Assembly (NCBI RefSeq): GCF_030867095.1
Contig: NC_081827.1
Span: forward strand, 217,065,810 to 217,129,809
Reading direction: 5' to 3'
Length of the DNA stretch: 64,000 nt
Source of the DNA: Alligator mississippiensis
Taxonomy: Eukaryota; Chordata; Crocodylia; Alligatoridae
This document shows positions 28,701 to 38,745 of the stretch, in pieces (position 1 is the stretch's first letter; each line of letters starts with the position of its first letter). Under the pieces are notes generated by a model. The model was not told the origin of the DNA, did no database searches, and saw only the letters and a program-made list of their open reading frames with translations. The translations under genes were made by a program, and so were the position numbers.

Positions 28701-29372
28701 TGAAATAGATATAAAATATTAAAACCTGGTATTTATTGGCCAAATCCTGATTTTGCTTTATATGGTCACCCCCTTCCTCTTGCTCCATCATGTAAATCAA
28801 ATTCCCTTACAATTGATATCAACTGGAGTATTGCTGTTGTCCTTACTGAGCAATCACATGATCTTTTGGGGTATTTAGGTGAATATGTTAACTCAGTCTT
28901 TACCTTAGCATTAAAACCTCATGCTTCCTTTTTTGTTCTTCTGTGCCCATGTATGTGCCTTACATTTAGACCATAATTTCTTTGGGACAAGGATTCTGTC
29001 TTTACTGTTTTCCTGTCCTTGGTCACCAACTTGCCTGCCTGTCATTAGCTTGTCTAAACTTATACCTTTGTAAATGTGAAGACGGCAGATCATCCTGGGT
29101 AATCTGCTTGCAACAAATACTCTGCTTTTTTATAGCTCTTGTGATAAGTACAAAGAGGCTAGTGTATTTACTTTTGACAATTCGAGTCAGATCCTGAATT
29201 TTCAGAACGATCCATTTATATAGTTCATGAAATACACTATATTGAGGGTTATATCGTGCTCAATATTTTGCACCGGGAGAATAGAGAATTGGGAGGGAGA
29301 GAGGAAAAGGGGTAGGGAGTATGTTATATACACCATTCATTTGAACAGCAGGGAAGAATTTTTGCCTCAGAC
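25798..29372. other. Non-coding stretch, nothing recognised
   Basis: About 3.6 kb of mainly AT-rich sequence with a CT-rich tract at 26850-26970. No coding exon, RNA gene or complete transposon was recognised. Short open frames have no domains. Confidence 0.5.
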
Positions 29373-29373
29373 T

Positions 29374-29846
29374 GGGCATGTCTACGCAAGACATTTACTG
29401 TGCGATAGACTAATTAGTTGTGCAGTAAACATCTCGATGTCTACACACATGTCCCTATTAGGCTGGAGTAAACTAATTTACCCATAACAGGATAGTACTT
29501 ACTTGTAAATACAAAGTAAAAAAACTGCAGCAATGCATGTGTAGGTGCTGCCCTGACTGCCTGGGACATGAGGATGTTTCAGTATGGGTGCTGCCTGCCA
29601 GCTAGCCTCATGCTGAAGCACCCTCGTGCCCCAGCCAGCACATCCACAGCACATTGAGCTAGGGGGAGCTGCTCCAACCTGGCTCAACATGCTGCAGGCC
29701 TGGGTACACATTCAAACAGCAATAAACCCCAGAATTTATTGCTCCTGGGTGCACTTTCAAACAGCATGCAGGGAAGCAATAAACTCCATAGCAATAAATA
29801 AACTACAGAGTTTATTGCTTCACATTAACTGCACATGTAGACATGC
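29374..29846. mobile_element. MITE with GCATGTCTAC termini, about 473 bp
   Basis: The left end reads GGGCATGTCTACGCAAGACA and the inverse of the right end reads AGCATGTCTACATGTGCAGT, a terminal inverted repeat with a shared GCATGTCTAC core. The interior has repeated AGCAATAAAC / GTTTATTGCT motifs (29717-29820). No coding capacity. Target duplication unclear, so the superfamily is not assigned. Confidence 0.6.
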
Positions 29847-29849
29847 TGA

Positions 29850-32800
29850 GTGAAAGCTAATCTTGCAAGATACTCAGCCTGTCTGAGAGTTAGGATCGAT
29901 AAGTCCAGCTTCAGTGTTGATCAAAGATACTTGGCTTGAGTGGGGTCTGTTATCTTGATAATGATAATCAAGTTCTTGGTGTAATATCTTCAATATGAAA
30001 ATTGGCAGCACAAGCCATTGCAACAAGGAGTTACAGATATTCTGTTCCAGTGTGCGAATCCCAGACACTCATTGGATAATCACTCTTGAAGTTTTCTACT
30101 GCAGCATAGACCCTCCATATTGATCCGTAATCTACCTCCAAGTTCCAGGCAGAATCTTTGCTTCAGCTATCATTAACCCAGTAAACTTCAACTAATAGTT
30201 GTAATAGAATTTAAATATAAACTGAATTTTTCTAAGTACAATTCAGATTAAATCATTAAAACATTGTTATTTTTAATATATTACGGTTTAAGAGTTTATC
30301 AGATTTGATTATATCATTATGACAGTTTGATGATGAACAGCAGGATGAATGAATCAGCTATCTGTTTGGGCAATGAGGAAATCTAACATCTACCCTGAAA
30401 TCAGAGGTGGCAGCATGTGTAGCCATACCTGAGTTAAAGTTGCTTAAGACTTCCTATTACAAAAAATTGTTTTAAGTTGCATGTAATGTTGCCAGAATTT
30501 AAACACAAGGACTGGCATTTTCCATGCTAGGTGGCATATATTGCCAATATTGCCAATTTGTATAATTTTGTCTGGAGTATCTTGATACTTACTAGTATTT
30601 TTCTCTCAATCTCAGTGCTTGCAATCATGAAAGTAGAAGAGAATCTCAGCTTCCTTTTTTTAAAGGCAAATAAGACTGAACATGTGATCTGACTGCAACC
30701 TACAGTTTCAAAAACAAAGGTCAAATAAAAGGAACCTAACATGTATCTGATTTTTAAATCTATTGCATAGTGATTGAATAGTCAGAGCTGGCAATACTGC
30801 AACAAAGCAAGCATTTTTACAGCTTTGCCAGGGAGAGGTTGGAGCACTTCTGTGCTCTGAAGCACAGACTTGAAATGCAGCAGGTATGCTTCGGGGTCAC
30901 AGAGGTGCATTTTATAATCCTTATGAAAAATCATTGAGCTTTGGCCAAGTTATTATAGATCACTTTTACACATATTCAGTTAAAGCTTCTTAAAAACTTG
31001 CAGCAAACATTTCCATCTGTGGTGTCAAGGGCTTCCAGGCTGAGGCGGGGTGGGGGATGGAAGTTTGATTATGTAATTACAAACTGTAATGCACATGATA
31101 CATGGATAACCTGAATTAAGTACCTCTTAACTTCTGAGCATTTGCCTTTGTAACCTTTCCGGTCATTTTCCATAGGCTTTTCTATGTAATATATTCTGAT
31201 ATATTTAGCTGTGCACTGCAAAATCCTTTGGGCTATAGAAATGTGCATGAAAGACCTCAAAAACAGTTAAAACAAGCCATTTTCACTGCATGAAAAGCCT
31301 CAGCAATGCAAAGACCAGGTAGATGGATTGTGTTTTCCCTCTTATTATAAATCTCCCTTGATAAAAAAAAAAAACAACCCTTCCACAAAAAACCCAAATG
31401 AACAAACGCCCCCCAAACTAAGGCATTCTAGTGTAGCAGTCAATAACTACCACTTTGTAGCTTTTGGAAAGATGCATGCAAATACAACAGGTGGGTTTTG
31501 TTTTAATTTAAGAAGGGGGTACCCTTAATTTCCCTTAGCAGAGAGTTTAGGAGCTGGGCAGGGAGACAGTGGAACTGTAGTCAATGTATCTGTGACTATA
31601 TGCATTAACTAATCAAATTCTCTAATGATGGGATAGCAGAGGTACCAGGGACAGTATAATTGTGAGGCTCCAGTAATGTCAGTAGAATGATTCTGCTGGG
31701 ATGACAATATCTCAACACTGATATGGATAAGAGGAATCTTTATGGTTACATTCAACAGGATGAACATAAGGGTTCAAGGCACAAGCTACTCCCCACTGGG
31801 AGTAAAATCATTTACCTTATTTCATAATGGTGCACTCTGTTTCATCATTTGGCACTAGCACATTGAACCCCTTTTACAGAAACATCTGGTATGGCTAGAA
31901 CCAGGGTGCAAGGCCATACTTTGATCTTGGATGACCATTACTATGTTCCCAATTCCCATAGTCCCCTTGGATGTATATTGTGCACAGCCAATTTATTCAG
32001 AATTTGTAGGGATCTGCAGCCAAGGTTTGCTCTTAGGATTTTTTTATTTAAAGATTGTCTTATGAGGTAAATTATATTGAATAACAATTAATTTCTGTTT
32101 TAAAAATATTCACTTCCTCAGTCCCTGTATAATTTTAAAACACCAAGTGTGGCCCAGCTTAGTAAAGTCCTTAGCCACTTGCCTAATATTAAGCTTATAA
32201 GTAGTCCCATTTATAGAACATTCATATGCTTAAGTTTCTTGTTGAAATGGGCCTCTTGGCATAAGACAGCATCATCCTTAATAGAAACCAATTTTTTTTT
32301 ATTATAACACATTCGTCACTGAAGGAAACTGCCGATCAGCCGGGTACAATTCCTTTGCCTCCACCCCAATTCTGTCCAAGAAGGGAGGATCCTTTACCAT
32401 CTCATGGAGAGATCCACAACAACACTCCATCAATACATGGACACACACGCAATCAGCGCTGCCGAGGAAAATTCAGCCAATAAATCAATATGCACTGAGA
32501 GCAAGGGCATAAGCCTCTTTAAATTTCATGTACATTAAAGGATCTTTTAAGGCCAAAACTGTTCCTAGCACTCAAGTCCCAACAGGGAAACATCCCTACT
32601 ATTTTCATAATCACTGACAAAAAATCTACCTCTCTGCAGACACAGAAGGGCCCAAATTATGATTTCCTATAGCTCTTTATGAAAGGAAGCAAGATGTTTT
32701 CAAATTAATCATTTTTCTCACATTCTGGTTACTAAGACCTATCTTTGATCTGTGACTATGTAAAGCCAGTGCTCTCCCCCAGTGTTTTCTCTGGCTAAAG

Positions 32801-33060
32801 AAATCCTTCTAGAAAAAACAGAAGCATTGGAGAGAAAGTCAGGGTACTGTTCTCCACCTCCTGAGTCATTCTGCTGTCTCTCACAGTCGGTGCCATGTAA
32901 CTAAAAATAATAAGGGGGAAAAAAGATTGTTTCTCATGCAATATGGGATGGAATTTTTACTATAACAATTCACCATTAGAATATAAAACAATTCACATGA
33001 TGTGCCTTATGAGATGTTTGCATCAGCATAAAGCTGTATTTAATTACAGGCAGTACCCTC
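29850..33060. other. Non-coding stretch, nothing recognised
   Basis: About 3.2 kb of AT-rich sequence. An A-run lies at 31362-31373. No gene or complete element recognised. If the SCN2A promoter lies upstream this is intronic. Confidence 0.5.
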
Positions 33061-33092
33061 CATTCTGTCTTCTAAAAATGAGAGGCTGCAAA

Positions 33093-33125
33093 GGGGGGGG
33101 GGGGGGTTAGAGGGGGGAGGGGGAA
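33093..33125. repeat. G-homopolymer and G-rich run
   Basis: A run of about 14 G followed by TTAGAGGGGGGAGGGGG on the plus strand. On the minus (gene) strand this is a C-run, so any G-quadruplex would form on the strand opposite to the SCN2A transcript. Confidence 0.9.
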
Positions 33126-33144
33126 TCCAGTAAATCTTCAATAC

Positions 33145-33270
33145 CTTGCAGAAAGGAAAGGAGGAATTTAGGATGTTAATGCAGCGCCTCTATCTGAAGA
33201 TGGTATGGAGAAAAAGCAGCACAGCTCTGCAACATGAATATTCAGCAATCCTGCTGCTGCCTTGTTAATG
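33145..33270 (-). other. Candidate SCN2A non-coding exon or conserved regulatory segment
   Basis: The minus strand carries a repeat-free stretch with GCAGCAGCAGGATTGCTGAA, ATTCATGTTGCAGAGCTGTG and CTTTTTCTCCATACCATCTT, ending at a plausible donor CTGCAAG/GTATTG (33145/33144). It lies between the RE1 site and the first coding exon, in the gene's orientation. The case rests on position, sequence character and the donor only. No transcript evidence is available, so this is a low-confidence proposal. Confidence 0.2.
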
Positions 33271-33274
33271 TATT

Positions 33275-35340
33275 GTAACATTTTGCTCCAATTTGCATTC
33301 TGTATGAAACATCAATATAGTCTTTAGTGGGAAAAGTGAACACTTGTAGATAGCAACCACGACTCTCCACTTCTATAATGAAAATAAAACCCAGGCACTC
33401 ATTCCAGAAAATATGCAAAATATCCATATATTCTAAAGAATAAAAGACCATTGAAACACAATACCAAAATGCCTTCTTGCCAGACCAAGACTCTGTTTTA
33501 GCATATGAATAATAGGACAAAGCAATCCAGCTGCAAAGATGGCTTTGTATTCCCTCTTCCTCTTGTTGCATTTAATATTAATGGCCAGCTAGGTGTGCCG
33601 GCATAAGAGATGAACATTATTATAAATAAATTGAGATCTACTAGATGATTTTTAATGAAATATTCTGTTGTCTTACCTGATAAAGAGAATGAAAGATCAT
33701 AGCATAAGAAATATCCATACAGTTGAACGTGATAAGGCTCCTTCTACTGCAGTTGTTCAGGTTTCTCAGTAAAGATGCTTGTAAATTCTTAGTCTCACTG
33801 AAAAAAAGGAAAATAAGAAACAAGACAAACAAATAAAAAAATAAAACCTAAACAATAGAAAAAACCCTTGAGTATTCTGTGTTCTCTGCTCTGGCTTCCT
33901 GTTCTAATATTCACTCTATGATTCCCAACATCGATCAGAAAACTGGTTGTGAGGGGGAGACCCCCCTCCCAGAAATTAAAAAAAAAAAGGTAGCATATTA
34001 CAAGATAGCTCCATCTACTGGCAAAAAGAATGAGCTCATCGTTTTTTAACACTCTTAAGACCAGATTTGCATTTTGATCTACTAAATCTCATTTTATCAT
34101 CACTTATAACTATCTAGACTACAACAAATTTGATTTAAAGAAGACAATGTGCACTTTTGAATCAAACCATTAAATATTTAGCAAAAAGTTATGTGAGTCT
34201 TTAATCTGTTGAATAGATTTCTATTTTCTGATTTATATCAGTAAACTTCTTTGCCACAGTTAACAAGAAAATTAAGGGAAAACTCAGATTTCTACAGATC
34301 TCTTTCCTTTGCCATGTGCCAGTGTATGTATAAAAATTGTAATTCACTTGTGAGCTTGCTCCCAGAAAAATTACTTTTAAAATGAAGATTTCTTCTAGGT
34401 CTTCAATTGTTCTTTGATACTACAGTTTAAATTGCATTTATATTATTCAAAACTTAATTATTTAGAAAACAAAGTTTCTTACATAAATCATTAGGGCTAA
34501 ATTATTCAATGTACTAGTAGAACATGGCACTGCTCAAAAGGGAGGAATGCTTCTAAGTTTCCCTGATCCTAGTCCCATTATACATTAGTTTGATCTTCCC
34601 TTGTCAGTTAGGTCATGCTGCTGCTGCTAATGATGTTAATAGTAACCACAATAACAACAACAATAACAAAATGCATATGGAAAAAGTACAACATGGGAGT
34701 TTAAAAGCATGCACTCATGCCCAACAACATAGTACTCCATTGAAAAACTGAGCTTTTCCAAAAACAGAGGTACAAACTTTTCCAAGAATAGGTAAAGCAT
34801 CTAGCTTCTGAAAAGCCTATCTTGGCATAAAGACAAGAAAGAAAGGAATAAAATGTTGATTCTAACATATACGGTTACCATTTCAGACTTTGAGGACTGT
34901 ACTGGAGTGTGAAGTTTTCATTCAGCATTGGCCATACCTAGAAAAGTATACAGGTAATGTTTTATATCAGGGCTGGTGGTCTGTGGGCTTATGAAGGGTT
35001 AGTTTGTGGCTCCCAGACACTAGTGCGCACCCTATCACTCTAGTTGCAACAGCACCATGGGCTTTGGGTTCCCCCACCTTCAGCTTCCACTTCCTGCCCC
35101 TACCCCAAGGACTAGGACCAGTCAGGGTGGCACAGCATGTGATGCCAGGGGAGTCCATGGCCCTGGGTACCTGAATGGCATGATGCAATACAATGCAGCA
35201 GGACTGCCATGTCTAGGGAGCTGAGGGTGAGGTCAGAGTGTACCTATGTGTGGTGCAAAAGGGGGCTGTACATGCATCATTCAGTCCAGGAGTCCTAATG
35301 GCACGTAGTATGGGCTAAGTGGGGAGGCAGGTTCATATGT
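33275..35340. other. Non-coding stretch upstream of SCN2A
   Basis: AT-rich sequence; an ACAATAACAACAACAATAAC simple tract lies near 34647-34668. A GC-richer block at 34970-35230 starts CAGGGCTGGTGG and may be a decayed hAT-type element, but no second terminus could be matched. No coding exon was seen. Confidence 0.45.
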
Positions 35341-35344
35341 AAAA

Positions 35345-35480
35345 TATAGTATTAGAGCAATGCTGTAGCCATGATAGTCCAGGAAATACCCAAAGCACGA
35401 CATATTTTGTAGTTGGTATCTTTTATAGGAGCCTCTTTTGAAAGGCCTTGATCTTCCACTAAACAAGTTATCTTTTCTTC
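35345..35480 (+). repeat. Partial copy of the 'CTTTTATTAGACCAACT' repeat family
   Basis: Reads ATGCTGTAGCCATGATAGTC, then GTAGTTGGTATCTTTTATAG, the same block order as the fuller copy at 10555-11075 but divergent and truncated. Confidence 0.45.
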
Positions 35481-35790
35481 TGTGATGTGCTTGTCTTGTC
35501 TCCTTGGGAATTCCTTTCTCTTCCAGTTTCATAGCTCTGAAGACTGTTTTTAATCTTTGCTGGCCTGCTATTTCCTGAGACATAAAGAAAAATGCATTGA
35601 TTTTGAAAGTTTGTCTACGTCTATCCCAACTGTGCCATTGTTTCAGTGAGAGATATCACCCACAAAAATCCTTCCTTTAAATTATTTTTTCCATTTAGCA
35701 GATTACAAATTTTATTCCTTGTTTGTGTGAATAAGAATTCTTCTTTCGGAACCTTGAAATCCAGTCCATGGAATGTTTATTCTTATTATT

Positions 35791-38090
35791 TCATAGATTT
35801 CATAGACATTAGGGCTGGAAGGGACCTCGGAAGATCATCGAGTCCAGCCCCCTGCCCAAGGGCAGGAAGTCAGCTGGGTTCATAGGATCCCAGCAAGATA
35901 AGCATCCAGTTTCATCTTGAAGATGTTCAGTGTAGGCGTTTGAACCACCTCCGGTGGCAGGCTGTTCCAGACCTTGGGGGCTCGGACAGTAAAGAAATTC
36001 TTCCTTATGTCCAGCCTGAAACGGTCTTGTAGTAGTTTGTGACCATTTGACCTAGTCGTCATCCCTTGGGGTGCTCTGGTGAACAAATGTTCCCCCAGAT
36101 ACTGGTGGTCACCCCTGATAAACTTACAGGTGGCCATCAGATCACCCCTGAGCCTGCGCTTTTCCAGGCTAAAGAGCCCCAGGGCTCTCAGCCTGTCATT
36201 GTAGAGTCTGCTTCCCTGACCCCTGATCATGCGCGTGGCTCTTCTCTGGACTCTCTCAAGCTTCTCCACATACTTTTTGAATTGTGGAGCCCAAAACTGG
36301 ACAGAGTACTCCAGCTGCGGCCTCACTAAGGCCGAGTACAAGGGGAGAATGACGTCCCGGGATTTGCTTGAGAAGCATCTATGGATGCAAGCCAGCGTTT
36401 TGGTCGCTTTACTAGCCGCAGCATCGCACTACAGGCTCATGTTCATCTAGCGGTCAATGATGACCCCCAAGTCTCTTTCTTGCATAGTGCTAGCGAACAT
36501 AGCACTGCTGAGCCTATAAGGATGCTGCGGGTTTTTCTTCCCAAGGTGGAGAACCTTGCATTTATCGGCATTGAACACCATCAGATTCTCGTCCGCCCAC
36601 TTGCTGAGCCTGTCCAGGTCAGCCTGGATCACCCGCCTGTCTTCTGGTGTGGATGCTTTGCCCCAAAGTTTGGTGTCATCAGCAAACTTGGCCAGTCCGC
36701 TTCTGACTCCAGCGTCCACATCATTAATGAAGATGTTGAACAGTATGGGTCCAAGGACAGAGCCTTGGGGGACCCCACTGGTCACAGGACACCACGATGA
36801 GTGACTTCCATCAATTACTACCCTCTGGGTCCAACCCTAGAGCCAGTTTTCCAGCCAGTGGATCGTGGAGGACCCAAGGTGACAATTGGCCAGTTTCTCC
36901 AAGAGGTGATCATGGGAAACCAGGTCAAAGGCTTTTTTGAAGTCAAGATATATGACATCAATCTCTTCTCCCTTGTCCAGGTGATAGGTCACTTGGTCGT
37001 AGAAGGAAATGAGATTGGTCAAGCAAGACCTACCCACAACAAACCCGTGCTGGCTATCCCTTAAGATGTTGGCGTCGGCCAGTCCATTAAGGATGGCCTC
37101 TTTAATAAACTTTTCAAAGATCTTCCCCGGGATAGAAGTCAGGCTAATGTGCCTATAGTTAGCCGGATCCACTTTCCTCTCTTTCTTGAAGATAGGCACC
37201 ACATTGGCCTTCTTCCAGTCTTTGGGCACTACACCAGAGTGCCAAGAGTTTTCAATGATCCATGCTAGAGGCTGGGCTATGATGCTTGCCAGCTCCTTGA
37301 GTACCCTGGGGTGAAGATTGTCAGGGCCGGCTGACTTGAAGGTATCCAGCTTCTCAAGATGCTCCTTCACAAAGTCAGCATTAATGGAGGGCAGGGGATC
37401 ACCCTCACCTGGACTTCCCCGTCCCGTAGCGGGCATGGGCGTCCCATGGGACTGTTGAAAGACCGACGCAAAGTACCTATTTAATAGGTTGGCTTTTTCC
37501 TGGGCGTCAGTTGTCAGTTGCCCCATCTGGTTCCGCAGGGGTCCAACGTTGCCCCTGCTTTTCCTCCGGCTCTTCACATATCTGAAAAAAGGACTTTTTA
37601 TTGTCCTTGATGCTCAAAGCTAGTTGGAGTTCAGTTGCAGCCTTGGCTTTCCTGGTCTGCTCCCTACAGGACCGGACCAGTGCAGAATAATCCTCCTTGG
37701 AGGTGACTCCCATCCTCCATCCTTTGTAGACCTTTCTTTTTATCCTCAGGAGGTCTGCTAGGTCCCTGGAGAGCCAGGGGGGCTGCTGTGCCCTCTTGCT
37801 GCCTTTCCTCTGAGATGGAATAGACTTAGTTTGTGCATTGGGGATCGCTCCCTTGAGGAGCAACCACTCTTCTTGAACTCCCCTTTCTCCATGGTCATGG
37901 TCTCTTAGGGCCTCACTGACAAGCCTCCTGAGCTTGTCAAAGTCAGCTTTCCTGAAGTCAAGGACTTCCGTGTTGCTGACTGACTTGCCAGCTTTTTGGC
38001 GGATGGTGAAGGTGATCAGCTCATGGTTGCTATCACCCAACTTCCCATTGATCACTAGGTCACCGACTAGGTCATCCCCAGTATTAATAA
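35791..38090 (-). mobile_element. CR1 LINE, 5'-truncated, minus strand
   Basis: The CR1 3' end is at the left: TCATAGATTTCATAGACATT then AGGGCTGGAAGGGACCTCGG, the inverse of the CR1 tail and 3'-UTR. It extends through the ORF2 C-terminus, RT and the end of the endonuclease, where it is truncated. It sits in the same orientation as SCN2A, between the RE1 site and the coding exons, so it may separate the silencer from the promoter. Confidence 0.92.
35880..38090 (-). pseudogene. CR1 ORF2 remnant with well-preserved reverse transcriptase
   Basis: The endonuclease tail reads LVGDLVINGKLGDSNHELIT (the usual SDH box is SNH). The linker follows (38115-37507), then a long RT frame at 37577-36837 with ELASIIAQPLAWIIENSWH, VPKDWKKANVVPIFKKERKV, VGRSCLTNLISFYDQVTYHL and DVIYLDFKKAFDLVSHDHLL. 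The next frame (36785-36447) has [20 protein letters not shown] and the catalytic box FADDTKLWG. The last (36341-35880) has LVRPQLEYSVQFWAPQFKKY and KNFFTVRAPKVWNSLPPEVV. Only a few frameshifts separate these parts, so it is younger or better preserved than the plus-strand copies. It belongs to a transposon and not to a host gene. Confidence 0.93.
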
Positions 38091-38244
38091 ATCTCTGTAT
38101 TATAGATATTTTCAAAAGCGGGAAGATTTACAAAATGTACTTACTTATGACATGTAAAACTACTAGCCAGAAAGCTGCCAAGCATCCTCAAGCCATTTAA
38201 TAGCTGTACAAATACCACCATGTAAAGAATTCAGAAAAATATTA

Positions 38245-38350
38245 GCATGGTGATGGAATGGTTCTCCTGGGTAAGGAAGTTCTGTTGTGGTAAAGTTGCT
38301 CTGCAAGTATGCAAATTCAGCTTGAACAAAAGGCTAGAAGAGGGGTGGGT
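38245..38350 (+). repeat. Repeat block shared with 10949-11045
   Basis: GGAATGGTTCTCCTGGGTAA, GGAAGTTCTGTTGTGG, GCTCTGCAAGTATGCAAATT and GAACAAAAGGCTAGAAGAGG align in order with 10940-11040. It is a fragment of a dispersed family. A GC-rich segment (38350-38560) follows it with no recognised identity. Confidence 0.7.
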
Positions 38351-38724
38351 CCATTTACCCGGCCTGTGCTGGAGGGAGGGGTCAGTGGATTGGAGCCCCC
38401 TCCCCACTTCACGGGGGCTCCAACCTCTCTGCCCCCGTCTCCCAGCAGCCTGGGAAATCCCAAGACTGAACTCCTTCTCCTCCCTGAAGACAGAACTAGG
38501 GATGGGAGCGTGGGAACAGAGCTAGGGGCAGCCAGGTCCAAAGTGGAGCTCATATAACACCTCCTCCCCACCTAACAAAGAATGTCTGTTGGGTTGGGCA
38601 GGTCGCTGTAACTCATGGTCCTTCCTGTAAAGCACCTTGAGTTATAGAGGGAAGCTGCACATCTGTTAGGGTCTACAGAGACTTTTATCTTCACTATTTA
38701 GTGCCATACCTAAAATATAGACTA

Positions 38725-38745
38725 AGTGCTGTCCGTGGTGCTGAA
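38725..38745 (-). promoter_or_regulatory. SCN2A: RE1/NRSE silencer (REST/NRSF site) of SCN2A
   Basis: On the minus strand, half-site TTCAGCACC, spacer AC, half-site GGACAGCAC, then T. This matches the canonical 21-bp RE1 consensus at 19 of 21 positions, including both half-sites' core and the canonical spacing. The first RE1 element was defined upstream of the rat type II sodium channel gene (SCN2A orthologue), where REST represses it in non-neuronal cells. Here it lies about 33 kb upstream of the first coding exon in the sense orientation. It supports the SCN2A identification and places the promoter nearby, probably toward lower coordinates. Confidence 0.88.

Noticed and set aside
32855..32900. 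Second RE1-like sequence (CTGCTGTCTCTCACAGTCGGTGCC region)
   Set aside because: Half-sites and spacing do not match the RE1 consensus.
34967..35230. hAT-like element starting CAGGGCTGGTGG
   Set aside because: No inverted right end or 8-bp duplication was seen.
36837..37577. A 246-codon reverse-transcriptase frame as a possible host gene
   Set aside because: It is CR1 ORF2 inside an element with a clear CR1 3' end.
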